Positions 1-5,258 of a stretch of DNA of 5,258 bases are shown in pieces. The notes under the pieces were generated by a model. It did no database searches. It saw only the letters and a list, made by a program, of their open reading frames with translations, and had not been told where the DNA came from. The translations under genes and the position numbers were made by a program. The stretch's first letter is position 1. Each line of letters opens with the position of its first letter. Location: assembly GCA_002373535.1 (NCBI GenBank), contig DFKL01000142.1, positions 1 through 5,258 on the forward strand, in the 5' to 3' direction. This DNA is from Prevotellaceae bacterium UBA3646 (lineage in GTDB: Bacteria > Bacteroidota > Bacteroidia > Bacteroidales > Bacteroidaceae).

Positions 1-280
1 TCTGACCGCTCATCTCGTAATAGTATATTGGCGTAGCCCAGCAGATGACGTCGGATTCCATTACTTTTGCCATGATGTCGTTTACGTCGTCTTGGATGAT
101 GCATCGTCCCAGTTTCTGGCATGCCAGGCAACCTTTGCAGAACCGGATGTCTTTGCCGGCGAGTGAGATTTTCTCTACTTGGTTTCCTGCAGCCATGGCA
201 CCTGCTGCAAACTGATCTGCCAGCATTTCGCTATTGGAACCATGGCGTAGGCTGGTGGAGATGACCGTTACTTTCTTCAT
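1..280 (-). CDS. NAD(P)H-dependent FMN reductase / flavodoxin-family protein (partial, C-terminus outside window)
   Basis: The first 93 residues of a small cytoplasmic flavoprotein are visible; the gene runs off the left edge. It starts MKKVTVISTSLRHGSNSEML, the beta-strand plus S-x-R-x-x-S-N-S phosphate loop by which the NADPH-dependent FMN reductase (flavodoxin-like) family holds FMN. Residues 48-60 carry a compact cluster Cys48-X2-Cys51-X2-Cys54-X5-Cys60 followed by an Asp-Asp pair, and residues 79-88 (V-I-C-W-A-T-P-I-Y-Y) form the next strand and flavin-ring loop. The cysteine spacing fits the CX2CX2CX4-7C motif known from archaeal iron-sulfur flavoproteins, so a 4Fe-4S cluster is possible, though many bacterial relatives with similar cysteines are uncharacterised. 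The ATG overlaps the preceding gene's stop as ATGA, which fixes the start and implies translational coupling. No signal peptide is seen. It is the last visible gene of the operon; its likely role is electron transfer or quinone/nitro/FMN reduction, with unknown substrate. Confidence 0.88.
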   Translation of the reverse strand, partial: MKKVTVISTSLRHGSNSEMLADQFAAGAMAAGNQVEKISLAGKDIRFCKGCLACQKLGRCIIQDDVNDIMAKVMESDVICWATPIYYYEMSGQ

Positions 281-1356
281 AGTCTTATCTTTTTATTGTT
301 TCTTATATATAGTCCATTTGTCGGCTTTGTTGTTTTCCGGCCGCCGAGTGTGTAATATGTGTCAGGAGCCAGTCTGTCTTCGCATAGCTGGCTGATATGT
401 GTCTGGCCTGCCGTCAGTGACAGGGTAACACGTATCTTGCCTTGGCCGGGCTTGAGGAATGATTCCAAATCGTCCGGTGACTCGTATTGTATACATCCCA
501 GACGGGTGTAGTCCCATGTGTTTGAACCGTAGAAAAGTACGATGTTGCTCCCGTTGTATAGGACGACGTCGCCGGCTTTAGTCGTAGTCTGCCTGTCGTC
601 GCGAGTGAGCGAACAGCCCAAATCTCCTACTTTCTCGAAACCACCGTAGTCTTCGGCTTCGAATGTAATTGGCGACTGTTGCAGAATGGCGGTCAGTTCA
701 CGTGTGGCGACGTTGTCCTCAAGCATTACGGGGAATGTGTGTCCGTTGGCTGTGATGTACATTATGTCTGTGTCTGATTGCTTTTCCTGAAAGTTTTGTG
801 CCTTGAGCCACTCTTCTATCAGTGTAGCACGGCTCTGGTGGTTTGCGGCATTGATCCACAGCGCATCTCCTGTCCATGTAACGTCAGGCAGCAGTCGCTT
901 GGCATCGCTGATTACTGTGCCGATACTGCTGGAATGGCTCGATACTATCAGCCCGACATGTTTTCCTGACATATCCGATGCGTTGCGAAACAGGAAACTT
1001 TGCATGATTGCAGCCATTTTGCTCCACCACAATGGTGTGATGACCACGATATTCTCATAATCTTCCATCGTGATGTTTACAGGGTCGATGGCAGGATAGC
1101 TGGCTGCATTGTCCGGGTCGTTTTTTATCGTGTTAAGCATTTGTGTGCCCAAGGCATAGTTGTCGGCATCGTATTTCTGGCCTTTTTCTGCAGGTCGTAT
1201 TTCCAGTATGTCTGCCTGAATCTGGTTGGTAAGTGTAGTTGCTATCTCGCGGCAGTTGCCTGTATAGCTATAATACACGACCAGGGTCCTGGCCTGTGTG
1301 CCGGCAGTCAGCAGCGTAAGCAGTGCAAAGACTGCGGTTGATAGTCTTTTCTTCAT
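277..1356 (-). CDS. Exported flavodoxin fused to a cyclophilin-like domain, with short sorting-tail-like C-terminus
   Basis: A 359-residue protein with three parts. Residues 1-22 look like a Sec signal peptide (Lys-Lys-Arg, then a Leu/Ala/Thr-rich core, cleavage probable after T-Q-A). Residues 24-190 are a flavodoxin domain: the FMN phosphate loop is Y-S-Y-T-G-N-C (29-35), followed by the I-T-P-L-W-W loop (106-111) and an S-S-H-S-S-S-I-G segment (139-146). Residues 197-313 match the bacterial cyclophilin-like fold family (Cyclophil_like2 type), with I-T-A-N-G-H-T-F-P-V near the start, Y-G-G-F-E-K-V-G-D-L-G in the middle and L-F-Y-G-S-N-T-W-D-Y-T-R-L-G (274-287). The final 27 residues resemble the end of a Bacteroidetes sorting domain (Y-T-L-G-G-R ... 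G-L-Y-I-R-N-N-K-K-I). The protein should therefore act outside the cytoplasm, unusual for an FMN protein. Its start overlaps the aldo/keto reductase stop (ATGA) and its own stop overlaps the next start. The redox partner and substrate are unknown. Confidence 0.9.
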   Translation of the reverse strand: MKKRLSTAVFALLTLLTAGTQARTLVVYYSYTGNCREIATTLTNQIQADILEIRPAEKGQKYDADNYALGTQMLNTIKNDPDNAASYPAIDPVNITMEDYENIVVITPLWWSKMAAIMQSFLFRNASDMSGKHVGLIVSSHSSSIGTVISDAKRLLPDVTWTGDALWINAANHQSRATLIEEWLKAQNFQEKQSDTDIMYITANGHTFPVMLEDNVATRELTAILQQSPITFEAEDYGGFEKVGDLGCSLTRDDRQTTTKAGDVVLYNGSNIVLFYGSNTWDYTRLGCIQYESPDDLESFLKPGQGKIRVTLSLTAGQTHISQLCEDRLAPDTYYTLGGRKTTKPTNGLYIRNNKKIRL

Positions 1357-2417
1357 TCTTCGTGTGTTAAATCTCCGGGTCGGTATCTGTTTTTACTTGC
1401 TGTCACCCATACCGGTTCGTTTGTCATGACAGGCTTGTTGACAGCCATGACACCAGACAGGTTGTGTGGCGAATAAGGCTCCTCGAGATAGCGTATGTCT
1501 TCTGCCGTCAGAGTGACATCGAGTGATTTCACGGCATCCTGGATATGATGCACTCTGGTTGCTCCGACTATTGGTGACTCGACCTTTGTCAGCAACCATG
1601 CCAGTGAAATCTGCGTCATTTCCACCGAATAGCGGTCTGCCAATTCAATGACTCGCTCCACGATATGTTTGTCCTGCTCTGCAGTGGCGTCGTACTTGAA
1701 ATGCATGAACGTGTCTTCTTCCTGCCGTCTGGATGTCTCGCCGGGATGCTTGGCCAGCTTGCCGGAAGCCAGTGCACTGTATGGTGTCTGTGCTATGTTG
1801 TCCTCGTGGCACAATGGCTGCATCTCCCGTTCTTCCTCGCGCATTATCAGGTTGTAATGGTTCTGGACGCTGACGAACCTGGTCCATCCGTATTTCTCAG
1901 CCATCGAGTTGATCTTTGCCAGTTGGTATGCGTAGACATTCGCAATGCCTATGTAACGGGCCTTGCCCGTACGAACTGTCTCGTTGAGTCCTTCCATGAT
2001 TTCTTCGGCAGGCGTCCTGTAGTCCCATATGTGGTATATGTACAAGTCTACGTAATCCATGCCCAGATGCTGCAGGCTGCTGTCTATCGAGTCCAGCACA
2101 TGCCTGCGGCCGTCTATGCCTTTTTGGATTTCTTGGTCCGTACGTGGCAGGAATTTGGTGGCTACGACAACTTCCTCGCGTCTGGCCATGTCGCGCAATG
2201 CCTTTCCCACATACTGTTCCGACGTCCCCAGCTGATATGCTATGGCTGTGTCGAAGAAATTGACTCCCAGGTCAAGTGAACGTCGTATTATCTGTCGTGT
2301 CTGCTGCTCGCCTACAGTCCATGTGTGTTGCCCTATGGCAGGGTCGCCGAAACCCATGCAACCGAGACAGATGCGCGAGACACACAGGTCAGAATTGCCT
2401 AATTGTACGTATTCCAT
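1353..2417 (-). CDS. Aldo/keto reductase
   Basis: A 354-residue NADPH-dependent carbonyl reductase of the aldo/keto reductase superfamily, expected to be a cytoplasmic TIM barrel. The catalytic tetrad is complete: Asp56 (N-F-F-D-T-A), Tyr61 (I-A-Y-Q-L-G), Lys88 (V-V-A-T-K-F) and His129 (L-Y-I-Y-H-I). Other family marks are the N-terminal M-E-Y-V-Q-L-G-N-S-D strand, G-I-A-N-V (157-161, a variant of G-I-S-N), S-V-Q-N-H-Y-N-L (183-190), T-P-Y-S-A-L-A-S-G-K-L (211-221) and S-P-I-V-G-A-T-R (281-288), where the cofactor phosphate is bound. The frame stays open 60 codons further upstream, to 2597, but that stretch lies inside the alcohol dehydrogenase gene and does not look like aldo/keto reductase sequence. 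The ATG at 2417 places the conserved N-terminus correctly, 23 bp after the preceding stop. It looks more like the YhdN/Tas-type long enzymes than DkgA. Substrate not deducible. Confidence 0.95.
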   Translation of the reverse strand: MEYVQLGNSDLCVSRICLGCMGFGDPAIGQHTWTVGEQQTRQIIRRSLDLGVNFFDTAIAYQLGTSEQYVGKALRDMARREEVVVATKFLPRTDQEIQKGIDGRRHVLDSIDSSLQHLGMDYVDLYIYHIWDYRTPAEEIMEGLNETVRTGKARYIGIANVYAYQLAKINSMAEKYGWTRFVSVQNHYNLIMREEEREMQPLCHEDNIAQTPYSALASGKLAKHPGETSRRQEEDTFMHFKYDATAEQDKHIVERVIELADRYSVEMTQISLAWLLTKVESPIVGATRVHHIQDAVKSLDVTLTAEDIRYLEEPYSPHNLSGVMAVNKPVMTNEPVWVTASKNRYRPGDLTHEE

Positions 2418-2440
2418 GTCGTGTCTGGCCTTGCCGGTGC

Positions 2441-3607
2441 CTAAAGACTGTCCTTCAGCACCTGGACTATCTCTTCGCGATTCAGTATGTAGTATCCGCC
2501 CTGACAGATAGGACAGGCATCGGCCATTCCTTCGATCTGTCGGGGTTCTGCTCCGCAGTCGGTGATGTTCATCGCCAATCCCAGCTGGCGCATCCATTCC
2601 TCCATCTTTTCCAGTCCTTCCATGGCAATCTGTTTCTCACTCTTTCCTTCGGTTGTCACACTCCATACGTTTGCAGCGAGTCTTACGAACTTGTGTACGG
2701 CATCTGCCGACTTGCTGATGAGCAGCCGATAGTATGCTCCGCTGACCGCGGCAAGCGTATGGCCGTGTGTCGCATCGGTGTATGCGGCTACGGCCTGCCC
2801 CAGCATGTGTACCATCCAGTCTGTGCTCTTGCCACGGTCTATGAGTGTGTTCAGTGCCCATGTCGCCGTCCACATGATGTTTGAGCGTGCCTCGTAGTCT
2901 TGTGGATTGACAAGTGCCTTGCGTGAGCTGACTATAAGCGAGCGCATCAGTCCTTCGGCTATGTAGTCGCTGGTGTTGTCGTCTGTCCCGGACAGATATT
3001 GCTCCAGGATGTGACTCATAATATCGTAGATGCCGGCGACCATCTGGTATTTGGGAACTGTGAACGTAAAGCGCGGATTGAGTATGGCGAAGTCGGGGTT
3101 GCGGAAATTGTAGAACATCTTGCGGTTTTCCGAGTGGCTGGAGATAACCGAGCAACTGTCCATCTCGGAACCGGTACCTGCCATGGTAAGTACACAGCCT
3201 ACTGGAATCCAGCGGCATGTCATTGGTTGCCAGTTCTTGAAATAGTATTCCCATGGATCTCCGTCGTACCATGCACATCCTGCTACAGCCTTACAGTAGT
3301 CGACGGTTGACCCGCCGCCTACGCCCAGGATAAAGTCTACCTGTTCGCGCCGTGCCAGTCTGGCTCCTTCCAGCACTTTCTCTATAGTCGGGTTCGGCAT
3401 TACGCCGGACACCTCAACCACGTCGCATCCGGCCTGTGCCAGCTGCTCCATGACCTGGTCATAGATTCCGTTACGCTTGATACTGCCGCCTCCGTAACAG
3501 AGCATTATCTTGTGGCCGTAGTTCTTCAGTTCTTCACTGAGTCTGCTCAGGGAATCCTCACCGAAATGCAACTTCGTGGGATTGTGGAATGTAAAGTTGC
3601 CTAACAT
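2441..3607 (-). CDS. YqhD-type iron-containing alcohol dehydrogenase (NADPH-dependent aldehyde reductase / butanol dehydrogenase family)
   Basis: A 388-residue group III metal-dependent alcohol dehydrogenase, probably reducing aldehydes to alcohols with NADPH in the cytoplasm. The N-terminus (F-x-F-x-N-P-T-K-L-H-F-G) and the C-Y-G-G-G-S-I-K-R-N-G stretch (37-47) are typical of the YqhD/BdhA branch. The dinucleotide motif G-V-G-G-G-S-T-V-D occupies 95-103 and A-G-T-G-S-E-M-D 143-150. The expected metal ligands are all present: Asp195 and His199 (Y-D-I-M-S-H), His267 (W-M-V-H-M-L-G) and His281 (A-T-H-G-H-T-L-A). From memory, E. coli YqhD uses nearly the same positions. Length fits the family (about 385-390). 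It is the first gene of the leftward operon, with a 195-bp divergent regulatory region upstream. Its ATG at 3607 has only an A-rich leader and no clear Shine-Dalgarno, as is usual in Bacteroidetes. The exact aldehyde is unknown; in E. coli the relative acts on short-chain and lipid-peroxidation aldehydes and glyoxal. Confidence 0.95.
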   Translation of the reverse strand: MLGNFTFHNPTKLHFGEDSLSRLSEELKNYGHKIMLCYGGGSIKRNGIYDQVMEQLAQAGCDVVEVSGVMPNPTIEKVLEGARLARREQVDFILGVGGGSTVDYCKAVAGCAWYDGDPWEYYFKNWQPMTCRWIPVGCVLTMAGTGSEMDSCSVISSHSENRKMFYNFRNPDFAILNPRFTFTVPKYQMVAGIYDIMSHILEQYLSGTDDNTSDYIAEGLMRSLIVSSRKALVNPQDYEARSNIMWTATWALNTLIDRGKSTDWMVHMLGQAVAAYTDATHGHTLAAVSGAYYRLLISKSADAVHKFVRLAANVWSVTTEGKSEKQIAMEGLEKMEEWMRQLGLAMNITDCGAEPRQIEGMADACPICQGGYYILNREEIVQVLKDSL

Positions 3608-3660
3608 AGTATTGTCGTCTTGTCAGAGTATAATAATATTTTCAATTATCAATCGCTGTG

Positions 3661-3668
3661 CAAAGTTA
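3661..3668 (-). promoter_or_regulatory. Candidate -7 promoter element for the reductase operon
   Basis: On the minus strand this reads TAACTTTG, a full match to the Bacteroidetes -7 consensus TAnnTTTG. It would place a transcription start near 3655 and leave a leader of about 48 bases before the alcohol dehydrogenase ATG at 3607. No good TTTG -33 box lies at the usual distance; the nearest TTTG is about 27 bases upstream. A weak -33 box is what one expects of a promoter that depends on an activator, and a direct repeat begins about 40 bases upstream of this element. Confidence 0.5.
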
Positions 3669-3706
3669 TGTGATAAACTCTACAGACATATTACACAAAA
3701 TAGCGA

Positions 3707-3722
3707 AAAATATACCAATTTT
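3707..3722 (+). repeat. Direct repeat copy 1, candidate AraC-type operator
   Basis: The sequence AAAATATACCAATTTT matches copy 2 at 3747-3762 in 15 of 16 positions, and the two copies start exactly 40 bp apart. Forty base pairs is close to four helical turns, so both sites would face the same side of the DNA, as is common for AraC-family half-sites. This copy sits roughly 50-70 bp upstream of the predicted start of the leftward operon, a typical place for an activator. Assigning it to the neighbouring regulator is inference. Confidence 0.55.
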
Positions 3723-3725
3723 ACA

Positions 3726-3741
3726 GAAAAAGATGTTTTTC
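3726..3741. repeat. Short inverted repeat between the direct repeats
   Basis: GAAAAA-GATG-TTTTTC is a perfect 6-bp inverted repeat with a 4-base centre. It lies between the two direct repeats, 3 bp after copy 1 and 5 bp before copy 2. It could be part of an operator, a DNA-bending A/T-tract pair, or chance in a very A/T-rich stretch. It is too short and A/T-rich, with no product upstream, to be convincing as a terminator. Confidence 0.3.
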
Positions 3742-3746
3742 GTAAG

Positions 3747-3762
3747 AAAATATACCATTTTT
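3747..3762 (+). repeat. Direct repeat copy 2, candidate operator overlapping the regulator promoter
   Basis: The sequence AAAATATACCATTTTT is the second copy of the 16-bp direct repeat, differing from copy 1 at one position. Its end overlaps the TTTG (3760-3763) that could serve as the -33 box of the rightward regulator gene. A protein bound here could block that promoter, giving negative autoregulation while helping the leftward operon. That scheme is inference from position. Confidence 0.55.
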
Positions 3763-3795
3763 GGTTAGTCTTTCCGCTTGTTATTCCTATTTTTG
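3760..3795 (+). promoter_or_regulatory. Candidate promoter of the AraC regulator
   Basis: TATTTTTG at 3788-3795 matches the Bacteroidetes -7 consensus TAnnTTTG perfectly. A TTTG at 3760-3763 could be the -33 box, although the 24-base spacing is longer than the usual 19-21. Transcription would begin around 3800-3803, at or almost at the ATG (3803), so the message would be leaderless or nearly so. The TTG at 3761, in frame with the gene, would lie upstream of this start and would not be transcribed. Confidence 0.5.
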
Positions 3796-3802
3796 CCAAG
3801 CA

Positions 3803-4696
3803 ATGAAGAAGATTCTGAAGATAAACACTCCTAACGACTATGCCAGGTTTGTGGATGCGCCGATACTGCATCCTATGATAAGCATCATCCACTATGATGA
3901 ACTGGCTCCTTTCCGGCACAGCCTGAACAACTATGGGGTATATGGTCTGTTTATCCAGCGACAGTTTCCCCATATCCTGTCCTATGGCATGAAAAGCCTG
4001 CAGGTCAGCGATGCTTCTATCATCGCCGTTGCACCGGGACAGATAGGCGGAATAGAGGATAATGGAGAAAGAATCTCGCTGTCCGGATGGGTTCTGATGT
4101 GGTCGCCAGAGCTGCTGCGGGGCTCGGAATTGGAGACGATAGCTGACAGATACCGGTATTTCTCTTATTTTTATGCCAACTCATTGCGTATGGAGCCTGA
4201 CGAGTGGCTATGTATCACGCAACTGCTTGCGCAAATGCGCAACGAGATGAGAGATTCCAAGGACACCACTTCGCTGCGTCCAATCCTGCTTGCCTATCTT
4301 CGCCTTATCCTGGAATACTGCAATCGTATCTATCTGCGTCAGCTTTCGGTGAGTGACAATGACGGCAACGACCTTCTTAAACGCTTCTACGACCTGTTGC
4401 AATCCTATTTCAGCAAGAACAGGCAGTTGTCACACGGCCTGCCGACTGTCGCCTATTGTGCATCAGAGCTGGCATTCTCACCACGCTATTTCGGAGACGT
4501 CGTACGCAAGGCAACTGGTGGAACGGCCATTGCATATATCCATAACTATGTAATAAACCTTGCAAAGAGCCTTCTGATGAAAGGGCACAACGTCAATGAG
4601 ACGTCGCGCCTTCTTGGGTTTGACTATCCCCATCATTTTACTCGTCTGTTCAAGAAGATTACGGGTATTACGCCGACAGAATTCCTGAGGGGCTGA
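3803..4696 (+). CDS. AraC-family transcriptional regulator
   Basis: A 297-residue regulator with an N-terminal sensing domain and a C-terminal AraC DNA-binding domain. The N-terminus has the Bacteroidetes pattern I-L-H-P-M-I-S-I-I (21-29), then R-H-S-L-N-N-Y-G-V-Y-G-L-F (38-50), part of a cupin-like effector domain. The two helix-turn-helix motifs lie at about 213-238 (T-V-A-Y-C-A-S-E-L-A-F-S-P-R-Y-F) and 263-288. The family signature ends the protein: G-F-D-Y-P-H-H-F-T-R-L-F-K-K-I-T-G (272-288), then P-T-E-F-L-R. The ATG at 3803 is chosen because the conserved N-terminus begins just after it; the alternative in-frame TTG at 3761 would add 14 residues encoded by promoter sequence. It is divergent from the reductase operon and is the obvious candidate to control it, by analogy to YqhC and yqhD-dkgA in E. 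coli. The inducer is not known. Confidence 0.95.
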   Translation: MKKILKINTPNDYARFVDAPILHPMISIIHYDELAPFRHSLNNYGVYGLFIQRQFPHILSYGMKSLQVSDASIIAVAPGQIGGIEDNGERISLSGWVLMWSPELLRGSELETIADRYRYFSYFYANSLRMEPDEWLCITQLLAQMRNEMRDSKDTTSLRPILLAYLRLILEYCNRIYLRQLSVSDNDGNDLLKRFYDLLQSYFSKNRQLSHGLPTVAYCASELAFSPRYFGDVVRKATGGTAIAYIHNYVINLAKSLLMKGHNVNETSRLLGFDYPHHFTRLFKKITGITPTEFLRG

Positions 4697-4709
4697 GCAA
4701 TACGGCTAT

Positions 4710-4771
4710 AAAAACAATCTCCTCCTGCAACGATGTCATGGATTTCATACCGTACCGTCGCAGGAGGGGAT
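4710..4771 (-). terminator. Rho-independent terminator in the convergent gap
   Basis: A strong hairpin: 4717-4728 (ATCTCCTCCTGC) pairs with 4760-4771 (GCAGGAGGGGAT) over 12 bp with one G-U pair, and three more pairs follow inside after a mismatch. Read on the minus strand, the stem begins 20 bp after the stop of the right-hand gene and is followed by TGTTTTTAT (4716-4708), a T-rich tract. It therefore fits a terminator of the minus-strand gene. On the plus strand no T tract follows, so for the AraC gene it may stop transcription only weakly or protect the 3' end. Confidence 0.7.
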
Positions 4772-4791
4772 ACTGTTATGTCGGGCTCAAG

Positions 4792-5258
4792 TTATTTTAT
4801 CACAATCTTCTTGCCATTGTAGATATAGATGCCTTTGGCACTTGGACGTGAAGACAGGCGCAGACCGTCTATGGTGTACCATGTGTCCTGCTGGTTGCTT
4901 GCCTTGCTGAAATCGTTGACCTCGATGATACCTGTCGATTCATCGGTGCTGGTATCCTCGGTAAGCCAATTGGTGTCAAGAGCGAAAGTTATTTCTTCCT
5001 CAGGCACCGGAGTGGTCTCGAAGTCGAACACCGAGGCATTATAGTCGGTCTTGTCGGTGATGGTGAAGTAATAGTAAGAACCGTGTGTCGCATTGATAGG
5101 CTTTGTCATGGTCTTGCCATTGTTGGATGTGGCCTCGATGTAGTAGTCTACCGTAATGCCTTTGTCTGTGATTTCGCTACCTTCGGTAAGGCTTGTCAGT
5201 GGTATGCTGCAGCTCCAGCGGTTGCCGTTGCCTGTAAGTGCTGCTTGCTTCCATTCGC
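4792..5258 (-). CDS. Probable secreted protein with Ig-like region and sorting-tail-like C-terminus (partial, N-terminus outside window)
   Basis: The last 154 codons and the TAA stop are visible; the frame is open to the right edge, so the Met at 5109 is internal. The visible part begins E-W-K-Q-A-A-L-T-G-N-G-N-R-W-S, then has a beta-rich stretch with D-Y-Y-I-E-A-T-S-N-N-G-K-T and G-S-Y-Y-Y-F-T-I-T-D, which looks like an immunoglobulin-like sandwich. About 35 acidic, Thr/Pro-rich residues follow as a linker. The last 30 residues (W-Y-T-I-D-G-L-R ... K-G-I-Y-I-Y-N-G-K-K-I-V-I-K, encoded at 4795-4884) resemble the end of Bacteroidetes type IX sorting domains, so export to the surface or outside is likely. 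The catalytic part, if any, is outside the window. Extracellular agmatine or peptidylarginine deiminase-type proteins carry comparable C-terminal regions, but this is only a weak suggestion. It is convergent to the regulator and not obviously part of the reductase module. Confidence 0.8.
   Translation of the reverse strand, partial: EWKQAALTGNGNRWSCSIPLTSLTEGSEITDKGITVDYYIEATSNNGKTMTKPINATHGSYYYFTITDKTDYNASVFDFETTPVPEEEITFALDTNWLTEDTSTDESTGIIEVNDFSKASNQQDTWYTIDGLRLSSRPSAKGIYIYNGKKIVIK

Noticed and set aside
2418..2597. A 60-codon in-frame upstream extension of the aldo/keto reductase.
   Set aside because: It lies almost entirely inside the alcohol dehydrogenase gene in another frame, its Arg/Gly-rich sequence is unlike any aldo/keto reductase, and the ATG at 2417 gives the conserved N-terminus.
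1665..2884. Long plus-strand open frames (204 and 202 codons) opposite the reductase genes.
   Set aside because: They are antisense to strongly supported conserved enzymes, are Cys/Val/His-rich with no recognisable domain, and have no promoter or start context; they are shadows of the opposite-strand codon pattern.
2637..3278. A 213-codon minus-strand open frame overlapping the alcohol dehydrogenase.
   Set aside because: It is the same strand in a different frame, with an Arg/His-rich composition typical of frame-shifted translation, while the alcohol dehydrogenase frame has all metal ligands and full length.
3761..3802. Upstream TTG start giving a regulator 14 residues longer.
   Set aside because: The added codons overlap the operator copy and the -7 promoter element, and the family N-terminus starts at the ATG at 3803.
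3576..3973. Small open frames across the divergent intergenic region on both strands.
   Set aside because: They span the promoters and repeats, overlap the starts of both flanking genes, and their Lys/Phe/Ile-rich products reflect A/T-rich DNA only.
4717..4771. The hairpin as a fully bidirectional terminator or a small RNA.
   Set aside because: Only the minus-strand direction has a following T tract, and no promoter for an independent transcript is visible in the 95-bp gap.

Overview
The window looks like chromosomal DNA from a Bacteroidales bacterium, most likely Prevotella or a close relative. Three things point there: Bacteroidetes-type -7 promoter elements (TAnnTTTG) with no classical -10 boxes or strong Shine-Dalgarno sites; a Bacteroidetes-style AraC regulator with an 'LHP(M/L)(I/V)S(I/V)I' N-terminus; and C-terminal tails of the 'Y-T-x-x-G ... 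G-(L/I)-Y-I-x-N-x-K-K-I' kind, which resemble the end of type IX secretion sorting domains. Species assignment is inference.

Layout. A four-gene block runs leftward (minus strand) from about 3607 to the left edge: a YqhD-type iron-containing alcohol dehydrogenase (2441-3607), an aldo/keto reductase (1353-2417), an exported flavodoxin fused to a cyclophilin-like domain (277-1356), and the first 93 residues of a small NAD(P)H-dependent FMN-reductase-type flavoprotein with a four-cysteine cluster (1-280, cut by the window edge). The genes are tightly packed: 23 bp separates the first two, and both later junctions are 4-bp ATGA stop/start overlaps. One translationally coupled operon is the natural reading. 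A divergent AraC-family regulator lies to the right (3803-4696, plus strand). The 195-bp divergent intergenic region (3608-3802) holds two near-identical 16-bp direct repeats exactly 40 bp apart, a short inverted repeat between them, and a candidate -7 element for each direction. A convergent 95-bp gap with a hairpin terminator (4697-4791) separates the regulator from the 3' end of a second minus-strand gene (4792 to beyond 5258), whose product is probably a secreted protein.

How it may work. The arrangement 'AraC regulator divergent from yqhD-like alcohol dehydrogenase plus aldo/keto reductase' parallels yqhC-yqhD-dkgA of Escherichia coli, which handles reactive aldehydes. Here the module is extended by two flavoproteins, one of them predicted to be exported. 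The working hypothesis is that the regulator binds the direct repeats, senses a reactive carbonyl or electrophile, and turns on reductases that remove it. The substrate cannot be read from the sequence. No RNA genes, insertion sequences, CRISPR arrays or pseudogenes were seen.
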